Of a stretch of DNA of 7,251 bases, positions 1-6,140 are shown one piece after another. How positions within the stretch are numbered: the first letter of the stretch is position 1; every line of letters starts with the position of its first letter. Under the pieces are notes generated by a model. That model had not been told where the DNA came from. It searched no databases and worked only from the letters and a program-made list of their open reading frames with translations. Source of the stretch: Enterobacteriaceae bacterium UBA2655 (GTDB taxonomy: Bacteria; Pseudomonadota; Gammaproteobacteria; Enterobacterales; Enterobacteriaceae); contig DENB01000069.1 in NCBI GenBank assembly GCA_002359495.1, positions 1 to 7,251 on the forward strand. Reading direction: 5' to 3'. The translations under genes and the position numbers were made by a program.

Positions 1-1254
1 ACCAAAGAGAGCTATAAAGTGCCTTACGGCGCGACCATGGCGAAAGGCGACGGCGAGCAGGTCGCAGCGGGCGAAACCGTAGCGAACTGGGATCCGCATA
101 CCATGCCGGTTATCACCGAAGTGAGCGGTTTCGTCCGTTTCACCGACATGATCGACGGTCAGACCATTACGCGTCAGACCGACGAATTGACCGGTCTGTC
201 ATCGCTGGTGGTGCTGGACAGTGCGGAACGTACGTCCGGTGGTAAAGATCTGCGTCCGGCGCTGAAAATTGTCGATGCCAACGGCGACGACGTGCTGATC
301 CCAGGCTCCGATATGCCTGCTCAGTACTTCCTGCCGGGCAAAGCGATTGTGCAGCTGGAAGATGGCGTGAAGATCAGCTCGGGTGATACCCTAGCGCGTG
401 TTCCGCAGGAATCTGGCGGTACTAAGGATATTACCGGTGGTCTGCCGCGCGTTGCCGACCTGTTCGAAGCGCGTCGTCCGAAAGAGCCTGCGATCCTGGC
501 TGAAATCAGCGGGATCATCTCCTTTGGTAAAGAGACCAAAGGCAAGCGTCGTCTGGTGATTACGCCGGTTGACGGCAGCGAGCCGTACGAAGAGATGATT
601 CCGAAATGGCGTCAGCTCAACGTATTCGAAGGCGAGCGTGTTGAGCGTGGCGACGTAGTCTCTGACGGCCCGGAATCTCCGCATGACATTCTGCGTCTGC
701 GTGGCGTCCATGCTGTGACGCGTTACATCACTAACGAAGTGCAGGACGTTTACCGTCTGCAGGGCGTTAAGATTAACGATAAGCATATTGAAGTCATCGT
801 ACGTCAGATGCTGCGTAAAGCGACCATCAGCAGCGCCGGTAGCTCTGAGTTCCTTGAAGGCGAACAGGCGGAAGTCTCTCGCATCAAGATCTCTAACCGC
901 GATCTGGAAGCGAACGGCAAAATTGGCGCGACCTATATGCGCGATCTGCTGGGTATCACCAAAGCGTCGCTGGCGACCGAGTCGTTCATCTCTGCCGCAT
1001 CGTTCCAGGAGACCACGCGTGTCCTGACCGAAGCAGCCGTTGCGGGCAAACGCGACGAACTGCGCGGCCTGAAAGAGAACGTTATCGTGGGTCGTCTGAT
1101 CCCGGCCGGTACCGGTTATGCATACCATCAGGATCGTATGCGTCGTCGTCAGGCAGGCGAAGTGCCGGCTGCACCGCAGGTTACTGCGGATGAAGCCTCA
1201 GCGAGCCTGGCTGAACTGCTGAACGCCGGTCTCGGCGGCGGCGACGACGAGTAA
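1..1254 (+). CDS. rpoC: RNA polymerase beta' subunit, C-terminal part (5' end outside window)
   Basis: This is the 3' end of the gene for the beta' subunit of RNA polymerase, which carries much of the active site. The reading frame is open from base 1 ([10 protein letters not shown]...) to TAA at 1252-1254, giving 417 visible residues. If the total length equals E. coli RpoC (1407 residues), the fragment starts near residue 991. Seen in order are the distal part of the enterobacterial insertion in the trigger loop, the trigger-loop exit [14 protein letters not shown] (visible residues about 145-158), the region [11 protein letters not shown] (about 232-242), and the conserved region with [19 protein letters not shown] (about 318-336), ending in the acidic tail GGGDDE. 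No frameshift or internal stop is seen. Arginine is mostly CGT, as in highly expressed genes. The gene is transcribed toward treY and ends 142 bases before the treY stop, with a terminator between. In enterobacteria it is normally cotranscribed with rpoB upstream, which is outside the window. The identification is essentially certain. Confidence 0.99.
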   Translation, partial: TKESYKVPYGATMAKGDGEQVAAGETVANWDPHTMPVITEVSGFVRFTDMIDGQTITRQTDELTGLSSLVVLDSAERTSGGKDLRPALKIVDANGDDVLIPGSDMPAQYFLPGKAIVQLEDGVKISSGDTLARVPQESGGTKDITGGLPRVADLFEARRPKEPAILAEISGIISFGKETKGKRRLVITPVDGSEPYEEMIPKWRQLNVFEGERVERGDVVSDGPESPHDILRLRGVHAVTRYITNEVQDVYRLQGVKINDKHIEVIVRQMLRKATISSAGSSEFLEGEQAEVSRIKISNRDLEANGKIGATYMRDLLGITKASLATESFISAASFQETTRVLTEAAVAGKRDELRGLKENVIVGRLIPAGTGYAYHQDRMRRRQAGEVPAAPQVTADEASASLAELLNAGLGGGDDE

Positions 1255-1277
1255 TCGTCAAGGCTGATGCCAATGAT

Positions 1278-1306
1278 AAAAAACCCTGCCTCGGCAGGGT
1301 TTTTTT
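1278..1306. terminator. Bidirectional intrinsic terminator shared by rpoC and treY
   Basis: A GC-rich stem CCCTGC (1284-1289) / GCAGGG (1294-1299) with loop CTCG is flanked by six A on the left (1278-1283) and seven T on the right (1300-1306). On the + strand it ends rpoC 23 bases after its stop. On the - strand the A tract becomes a U tract, so the same stem can end treZY transcripts about 90 bases after the treY stop. The A and T tracts can also pair and lengthen the stem. The structure is read directly from the sequence; its use in both directions is inferred from the symmetry and the convergent genes. Confidence 0.95.
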
Positions 1307-1396
1307 ATGTCTGAAAAACGCGCTGGCTTGCTTTTTCATCGCGCCTTCATATGTTTCACATACTCATCTGTCGCGCGAAACAAAGTTTGCGCAGCG

Positions 1397-3934
1397 TCAC
1401 TGGCTTTTCAACAGAATCACGGGCGAATCGCCGGCGACAGCCTGCGCGTTCAGGCTTTCGGTCAGTGAGATCGCATTCTCGCTGAGGAGATCGCGGTAGC
1501 GGCGATTCGCGAGCGCTTCCGGTAGGGCAATCTCCGTTTCTGCCCAAAGGTCGCTATGCGACAGATCCTGACCGTTACGTAAGATGCTGAAGGCGAGGCG
1601 CGGAACGATAACCAGCAGCGCGTCGTCGCCTTCCGTCCGGGCGAACGCCAAAACCTTAGCCGCCTGCCTGCCTGCGGCGGCGAGCGGCAGATAGTCGCCC
1701 TTGCGAAACAGCGTCGGCATCTGCTGGCGAACAGAAAGCAGCGTTGCGATAACATGCTGCTTCACCCGGCCGCTCAGCCAGTTCTCTTCCGCAGTGAAAT
1801 TCGGTTGATCACTGTCGGCCAGCATCTGTTCGAGCGCGACGAAATCAGGCTCGTGCCGGTTATCAGGATCGACAAGGCTGAAGTCCAGCGCCTCGCTGCC
1901 ATGATAGATATCCGGCACGCCCGGCGCCGTCAGCTTAATCGTAGTCTGAGTAAGACTGTTGACCAAACCGGCGCGAACGAAGGGACGCAGCGCCTCGGTG
2001 AAATCCTGTAAGAAAGCCTGATTAGCGGGCGAAAGCAGATGACGAGCGTAGCCGAGCACGGCCTGCTCATAATCATCATTGGTGTCAGCCCAGTCGGTAC
2101 GCAGCTTAGCTTCCCGCAGCGCTTTTTCGACGAAGGGAAGAAAGCGTTCTTCCAATGCTTTCAGGCCCGCTTCGTCGTCCGGTCGCAGCCTGGTCGGCCA
2201 GGCGCCGGCCAGCGCCTGATAAAGCATCCATTCGATGGCCGGTTTCGGCGCCGGGCCATCCTCAAGGGTTTTGACCAGGGATTGATTCATCTGACGCCAG
2301 CGGGCGACGCACTCCGCCCACTGCTCCGGCGCTTCGGTCAGCGTATAAAGCCGCGCGCGGGCATCTTCGCCGCGTTTGGTATCGTGGGTCGAGGTGCCGG
2401 AAAGCGCATCCGGTTGATGTTCGAGCCGCGTTTTCATGTCAGCATGGAAAATAGCGGGCGAAAAGTTGCCAGGCAAGGGTTCGGCGCCGACTTCGTTCAG
2501 GGCCAGCGCGGTATGCAGGCGGTAAAACAGCGTATCTTCAACCGATTTCGCCATTAACGGGCCCGTTAGCTGCTGGAAGCGCGTGCGGAACAGGGCGGCC
2601 TCGTCGGCGGCTTCGGCGGACACCTTGCCTGTCAGCAGGCGGGTCAGGAAATTGAGCGCGTCGCGATCCGGGGCGTGCGCGCCGCTCTTTACCCTGTCGA
2701 CGACGTCGTGCAACAGCTTATCGCCTTCCGGCGGCATGCCTTGCGCCGTGCCATAGGTGCGGTAAACCGGGAAGGCGATCAGCAGCTCGCGCAGCGCCGC
2801 GCGGATCTTTTGCTCATCCAGCGCGACCTTATCCGTTTCGGCGATGCCCATCGCCAGCCTGAGCAGCGTGGTAAATTCGCCCTCGAAATTTCTGTCCGCC
2901 ATCAGCGATTTTGCGGCGCGCAGTTCGGCTTCGGCGTTCAGCGGCTTGCCCAATATAGCGTCGTAAGCCTGACGCAGAGCGCCGATCTTCTCGCCATCCA
3001 CCAGCGCCTGAGAGAGCGATGCGATAAATTCATAGCCGGTAGTGCCGGAGATCGGCCAGTCTGTCGGGATCTGCTCGTCTTTGCCGAGGATCTTTTCCAC
3101 TGTGATATAGCAGTCCGATCCCGCTTCCTGACGTAGCCGTTCAAGATAGGCTTTTGGATCGGCCAGTCCGTCCACATGATCGACCCGCAATCCGTCGACC
3201 GCGCCGGAACGCACCAGTTCGAGGATCAGCCGGTGGGTATCGTCGAAGACCTTTTCGTCTTCGACCCGGACGCCGGCGAGGCCGGTGATCTCAAAGAAGC
3301 GACGATAGGAGAGATCGCGCGGCGCATCCCGCCAGGACATCAGCCTGTAAGGTTGGCGATCGTGCAGACGGGCGATTTCTCTCTTATCGGCGAGCTGCAG
3401 GATTTTAGCCTCGCACCCTTGCCAGGTTTCCGGCGCCAGCGGATAGAAGTTGTCAAAATAGGCGAAGGCGGGTTTGCCGGTTTTCACATCGGGCTGCAGG
3501 CTAATCTCGCCTTTCTCCAGCACCGCTTCAAAGGTATCGCCGAGGAAAGGCAGCGTCAGGCGGCGCGACCAATCAATGTCGAAGTGGCGGGCGTAGCGGC
3601 TGTTTTCGCCATGCTCGATCACGTCACGCCACCAGGCGTTTTCCAGCGAGGCGGCCATATGGTTCGGTACGATATCCAGGATCAGGCCCAGTCCCGCAGC
3701 TTTCAGCGCCTTCGCCATACGGTCGAAGCCTGCGCGTCCGCCGATGGCGGGATCGATCTCATTGGCGTCGGTGACGTCGTAGCCGTGGGTTGAGCCGGCG
3801 GTCGCGGTAAAGATCGGCGAGGCATAGAGATGGCTAATGCCGAGCTGTTTAAGATAGGAGACCAGTTCAGCCGCGCGGTCAAAGGTCATGCCGTTGCGGA
3901 ACTGGATGCGGTAAGTCGCGGTTGGAATGCTCAT
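1397..3934 (-). CDS. treY: Maltooligosyltrehalose synthase TreY
   Basis: This glycoside hydrolase family 13 enzyme rearranges the terminal alpha-1,4 link at the reducing end of a maltodextrin into an alpha,alpha-1,1 link, making maltooligosyltrehalose in the cytoplasm. The 845 residues are somewhat longer than archaeal and actinobacterial TreY (roughly 700-775). The barrel begins with ATYRIQF (6-12). Family motifs are seen in order: region I DIVPNH (87-92); region II GLRVDHVDG (248-256), putative nucleophile D252; region III ITVEKIL (277-283), acid/base E280; the TreY hallmark FPVYRTY (388-394); region IV THDTKRGEDARARL (516-529), transition-state stabiliser D518; and PGVPDIYHGSE (671-681). 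A helical insert fills about 300-480, and a small C-terminal beta domain is likely from about 740. No catalytic residue is missing. The ATG lies inside the treZ stop (ATGA) behind a GGGAGAGG ribosome site, so translation is probably coupled to treZ. There is no signal peptide. No treX/glgX is seen next to it. Confidence 0.96.
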   Translation of the reverse strand: MSIPTATYRIQFRNGMTFDRAAELVSYLKQLGISHLYASPIFTATAGSTHGYDVTDANEIDPAIGGRAGFDRMAKALKAAGLGLILDIVPNHMAASLENAWWRDVIEHGENSRYARHFDIDWSRRLTLPFLGDTFEAVLEKGEISLQPDVKTGKPAFAYFDNFYPLAPETWQGCEAKILQLADKREIARLHDRQPYRLMSWRDAPRDLSYRRFFEITGLAGVRVEDEKVFDDTHRLILELVRSGAVDGLRVDHVDGLADPKAYLERLRQEAGSDCYITVEKILGKDEQIPTDWPISGTTGYEFIASLSQALVDGEKIGALRQAYDAILGKPLNAEAELRAAKSLMADRNFEGEFTTLLRLAMGIAETDKVALDEQKIRAALRELLIAFPVYRTYGTAQGMPPEGDKLLHDVVDRVKSGAHAPDRDALNFLTRLLTGKVSAEAADEAALFRTRFQQLTGPLMAKSVEDTLFYRLHTALALNEVGAEPLPGNFSPAIFHADMKTRLEHQPDALSGTSTHDTKRGEDARARLYTLTEAPEQWAECVARWRQMNQSLVKTLEDGPAPKPAIEWMLYQALAGAWPTRLRPDDEAGLKALEERFLPFVEKALREAKLRTDWADTNDDYEQAVLGYARHLLSPANQAFLQDFTEALRPFVRAGLVNSLTQTTIKLTAPGVPDIYHGSEALDFSLVDPDNRHEPDFVALEQMLADSDQPNFTAEENWLSGRVKQHVIATLLSVRQQMPTLFRKGDYLPLAAAGRQAAKVLAFARTEGDDALLVIVPRLAFSILRNGQDLSHSDLWAETEIALPEALANRRYRDLLSENAISLTESLNAQAVAGDSPVILLKSQ

Positions 3935-5718
3935 TTTGCCTCTCCCGCAGCCAGGCGAACGACAATGGCGTTCTGCGGCAGTTCGCTTGCCGCCTGGGGC
4001 CAGGCGAAAATCGTCTCGCCAGGCTGATCGGGAAGCGGCTGGACCCTCTCGCCGATATTCAGCGCGATCGACAGCGTACCCTGCGGGAAAGTCCAGCTAA
4101 CCGCGACGAAACCTTCTGCCGTTTCCACTATTTTGCCGCTATTGCCGCCTGCGTCGGCCAGCAGCGGCACGACATATTTCTGACGCAGCGCCAGCATTTC
4201 GCGGCTCAACGCCAGCCAGGCGCCGCCTTCTTTGCCGCCGGGTTTGCTCCAGTCGAGCTTCGACATCTCAAAGGTTTGCTTTGCGTTCGGATCGGGTACG
4301 CTTTCGCCTTCATAGTCAGCGTGGCCTTCGAACTCTTTTGCGCGGCCTTCGCGCACCGCTTTAGCAAGATCGCCATGGAAATCGGTAAAGAACAGGAAAG
4401 GATTCGTTTCGCCATACTCTTCGCCCATAAACAGCAGCGGGATGTGCGGTGAGAAGAGCAGCATAGCGAGGAGAACCCGGGTGCGATCGGCACCAGCCAG
4501 CGTAATCAACCTTTCACCCTGGGCGCGGTTGCCGACCTGATCGTGGTTCTGAATAAAATCGACAAAGGCGACCGGCGGCTGGCCGGTGCTGTCTACGCCG
4601 CGCTTTTTGCCTGAATGCGGCGAAACCTCGCCCTGATACGCGAAACCCTCCGCCAGAGTGCGGGCCACCCGTTTTTCCGGCTGACGGGCGAAATCCTGGT
4701 AATAAGCGTGCGTTTCGCCGGTAGCGAAGACGTGTACGGCGTTGTGCAGATCGTCGTTCCATTCGCCGGTAAACAGCGGCACGGAGCCATCCTGCGCGCG
4801 CGGATGCAGGAAGATCACGTTGCGGCTGTCTTCGGTGGTCAGGTGAATCGATCGATCGGCGATCTCAGCGCGGATACGCTCGGCGATCTCGATCAGCGCA
4901 TGTTTTTCCGAGGTATCCTCGATCTGATCGATGGCATCGAAGCGCAGGCCGTCCAGATGGTACTCTTTCAGCCAGTAGAGCGGGGCTTCCACGATATAAC
5001 GGCGAGCCGCATCGACGTCGTAGGCGATACCGGCGCCCCAGGGCGTTTTCCGCTCTTTATGGAAGAACGCGGGCGACAGCAGCGGCAGGTAGTTGCCTTC
5101 CGGGCCAAAATGGTTAAGCACGATATCAAGCACCACCGACAGCCCGTAGCCGTGCGCGGCGTCAATAAAGGCTTTGAAATCATCGGGCGTGCCGTAGGCG
5201 GAGTGGGGAGCGTAGAGCAGCACGCCGTCATAGCCCCAGCCGCGATTGCCGGCAAATTGCGAAACGGGCAGCACTTCGAGCATGGTGACGCCAAGATCGG
5301 CAAGATAAGGCAGCTTTTCAATCGCGGCCTGGAACGTGCCCTCCGGCGTAAAGGTGCCGATATGCATTTCGTAAACCACCGTCTCGATCCACGGACGACC
5401 GCGCCATTCAGTGTTCTGCCAGTGATAGCGGGTCGGGTCGATGACGAGAGAAGGGCCGTTAACGTCCGCCTTCTGCGCGCGGGAAGCCGGGTCCGGCACC
5501 ACCGTGCCGTCGGCGAGCACGAAGTTATACTCTGCCCCGGGCGCAACCTGGCTTAACTCCAGTTCGAACCAGCCGTCGCCGCTCGGGTTCATCTCCCTCT
5601 CTTCGCCGCCAAGCCTGAGCGTGACTTTATCCTGTCCGGTCGCCCAGAGACGAAAGCGCACGGTGTCGGCAGCCACGTATTCAGCACCCCAACTCTTAAC
5701 AAATGATGTGGACTTCAT
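3931..5718 (-). CDS. treZ: Malto-oligosyltrehalose trehalohydrolase TreZ
   Basis: This family 13 hydrolase cuts the alpha-1,4 bond next to the trehalose end of maltooligosyltrehalose, releasing free trehalose and a shortened maltodextrin in the cytoplasm. It completes the pathway begun by TreY. The 595 residues match the usual 560-600. The N-terminal beta-sandwich (CBM48/E-set type) covers about 8-95, opening with KSWGAEY. The barrel follows from YEMHIGTFTPEGTF (116-129). Family motifs are region I DIVLNH (198-203); region II DGLRFDAID (256-264), nucleophile D261; region III TTEDSRN (294-300), acid/base E296; the TreZ-typical GEWNDDLHNAVH (318-329); region IV FIQNHDQVGNR (388-398), D393; and LLFMGEEYGE (428-437). 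A C-terminal beta domain follows about residue 500. The ATG is chosen because GAGG stands 7 bases upstream and MKSTSFVKSWGAEY fits the family N-terminus. It is the first gene of the treZ-treY operon, and its TGA overlaps the treY ATG by 4 bases. No signal peptide or defect is seen. Confidence 0.97.
   Translation of the reverse strand: MKSTSFVKSWGAEYVAADTVRFRLWATGQDKVTLRLGGEEREMNPSGDGWFELELSQVAPGAEYNFVLADGTVVPDPASRAQKADVNGPSLVIDPTRYHWQNTEWRGRPWIETVVYEMHIGTFTPEGTFQAAIEKLPYLADLGVTMLEVLPVSQFAGNRGWGYDGVLLYAPHSAYGTPDDFKAFIDAAHGYGLSVVLDIVLNHFGPEGNYLPLLSPAFFHKERKTPWGAGIAYDVDAARRYIVEAPLYWLKEYHLDGLRFDAIDQIEDTSEKHALIEIAERIRAEIADRSIHLTTEDSRNVIFLHPRAQDGSVPLFTGEWNDDLHNAVHVFATGETHAYYQDFARQPEKRVARTLAEGFAYQGEVSPHSGKKRGVDSTGQPPVAFVDFIQNHDQVGNRAQGERLITLAGADRTRVLLAMLLFSPHIPLLFMGEEYGETNPFLFFTDFHGDLAKAVREGRAKEFEGHADYEGESVPDPNAKQTFEMSKLDWSKPGGKEGGAWLALSREMLALRQKYVVPLLADAGGNSGKIVETAEGFVAVSWTFPQGTLSIALNIGERVQPLPDQPGETIFAWPQAASELPQNAIVVRLAAGEAK
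3939..3946 (-). promoter_or_regulatory. Ribosome binding site of treY, inside the end of treZ
   Basis: On the - strand GGGAGAGG precedes the treY ATG (3934-3932). The GGAG core is 7 bases and the GAGG core 4 bases from the start codon. It lies within the last codons of treZ and supports this start, which overlaps the treZ TGA as ATGA. This is the usual layout for re-initiation or coupled translation. Confidence 0.75.
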
Positions 5719-5725
5719 TCAATTG

Positions 5726-5729
5726 CCTC
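5726..5729 (-). promoter_or_regulatory. Ribosome binding site of treZ
   Basis: On the - strand GAGG stands 7 bases upstream of the treZ ATG (5718-5716), in the context AACGAGGCAATTGAATG. Spacing and sequence are those of an ordinary enterobacterial site, and it decides the start codon chosen for treZ. Confidence 0.7.
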
Positions 5730-5830
5730 GTTTAACCCAAAAAGAACAATGGATGACATCGCGCGGCTGTGGTTCCGGCAATGCGGGCTTCAATAGCTTA
5801 AATTTCCAGGGATGATCTGTACGAAGAACA

Positions 5831-5838
5831 ATCATAGA
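5831..5838 (-). promoter_or_regulatory. Candidate -10 element of the treZY promoter
   Basis: On the - strand, GTCTATGATTG contains the hexamer TATGAT (5836-5831), preceded by TC. It differs from TATAAT at one base. The leading C and the overall TCTATGATT resemble the extended -10 preferred by the stationary-phase sigma factor RpoS. No good -35 (TTGACA-like) is seen 16-18 bases upstream, where the sequence is GCTCTG/CTCTGC. Transcription would start near 5824, giving a leader of about 105 bases before treZ. Stress control by RpoS would suit trehalose synthesis but is an inference. Another AT-rich possibility, GCTATTGAAG (about 5790-5799), was judged weaker. Confidence 0.28.
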
Positions 5839-5873
5839 CTATTAATGCGAGGCAGAGCGGCGTCGCTGGCGCT

Positions 5874-5935
5874 GGCGGTAATGCCGCACATCGTCCGCCG
5901 TTGAGCGCGCCATGGCGGACTGTGCGGAAACCGCC
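5874..5935. repeat. Long bulged hairpin (imperfect palindrome), function unknown
   Basis: Three nested paired blocks are seen: GGCGGT (5874-5879) with ACCGCC (5930-5935); CCGCACA (5884-5890) with TGTGCGG (5921-5927); and GTCCGCC (5893-5899) with GGCGGAC (5914-5920). That is 20 Watson-Crick pairs, plus a possible G-T and a T-A at the top, interrupted by an AATG/AA internal loop and a TC bulge and capped by about 10 bases. No T tract follows on either strand, so it does not look like a terminator. It lies upstream of the candidate treZ -10. It does not match the REP or ERIC consensus as I remember them. It could be a dispersed palindromic unit, a protein-binding site, or an RNA structure if thi transcripts read through. 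Confidence 0.7.
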
Positions 5936-5983
5936 GCATTCGAACCCGGCGAACAGCATTTATAAATCCATTAGGGCAGAAAG

Positions 5984-6014
5984 CAGGGCCGACGAGAGGA
6001 GGATACCGGCCCTG
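5984..6014. repeat. 8-base inverted repeat with AGGAGG in its loop
   Basis: CAGGGCCG (5984-5991) and CGGCCCTG (6007-6014) are perfect inverted copies around a 15-base spacer. On the + strand the spacer contains AGGAGG (5997-6002), a full-strength Shine-Dalgarno sequence, but no ATG or GTG stands at a usable distance. No T tract follows on either strand. The role is unknown; it may be a remnant of a lost gene start or chance. Confidence 0.45.
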
Positions 6015-6060
6015 GTCAGGCTGTTCATCCGCCTGGCGAACACTACTTTAAACGGAACGT

Positions 6061-6094
6061 AAAACCGCACCAGCAGAAAAAACTGCGGGTGCGG
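6061..6094 (-). terminator. Probable terminator after thiH (thi operon)
   Basis: On the - strand, CCGCACCCGCAG (6094-6083) pairs with CTGCTGGTGCGG (6076-6065) across a TTTTTT loop, giving 11 of 12 pairs with a single T-C mismatch. TTTT follows (6064-6061), then ACGTTCCGTTT. The stem starts 46 bases after the thiH stop, right for the end of the operon whose last gene in E. coli is thiH. The T tract is short, so termination may be partial and some read-through into treZY is possible. Confidence 0.65.
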
Positions 6095-6102
6095 GATGTT
6101 TC

Positions 6103-6134
6103 GCAGCAATGCTGCTCTGTTTGCATAGCAAACA
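6103..6134. repeat. Two small palindromes directly after thiH
   Basis: TGTTTGC (6118-6124) and GCAAACA (6128-6134) form a 7-pair stem with an ATA loop, only six bases beyond the thiH stop. GCAGCA (6103-6108) and TGCTGC (6110-6115) form a near-perfect palindrome around one base. Read in the thiH direction they precede the larger terminator stem, so the mRNA would end in three successive hairpins. They may shield the 3' end from exonucleases, which is inference. Confidence 0.45.
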
Positions 6135-6140
6135 CATCAG

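Larger units (their letters stand above)
5719..6140. other. Intergenic region between treZ and thiH, no supported gene
   Basis: These 422 bases separate two genes on the same strand (thiH, then treZ). From high to low coordinates, the direction of transcription, they hold two short palindromes (6118-6134 and 6103-6115), a probable thi operon terminator (6061-6094), an inverted repeat (5984-6014), a long bulged hairpin (5874-5935), a candidate -10 (5831-5836), and an AT-rich leader with the treZ ribosome site. The only reading frames are short: about 22 codons on - (5960-6028) and 30 on + (5812-5904). Neither has a well-placed ribosome site or a known family. In E. coli the corresponding rpoC-thiH interval, as I recall, carries the small gene htrC; I recognise no trace of it here. 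Confidence 0.8.

Noticed and set aside
391..1128. 245-codon open frame on the - strand within rpoC
   Set aside because: It is antisense to one of the most conserved bacterial genes and is explained by rpoC codon bias.
1312..1392. TGAAAAA/TTTTTCA inverted repeat (1312-1318, 1332-1338) and GCGCGAAAC/GTTTGCGC hairpin (1373-1392) between the rpoC terminator and treY
   Set aside because: They are short, low-complexity or bulged, with no T tract. The terminator at 1278-1306 already explains transcript ends here.
2039..3793. Open frames of 150-205 codons on the + strand opposite treY
   Set aside because: They are shadows of treY codon use, with no recognisable motif and no coherent ribosome sites.
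4615..5556. 313-codon open frame on the + strand opposite treZ
   Set aside because: It lies wholly antisense to a treZ with intact catalytic motifs. Long antisense frames are expected in GC-rich genes, and the translation shows no family I recognise.
5812..5904. 30-residue frame on + (MICTKNNHRLL...) in the treZ upstream region
   Set aside because: The nearest AGGG is only one base from the ATG, the frame runs into the long hairpin, and the composition looks random.
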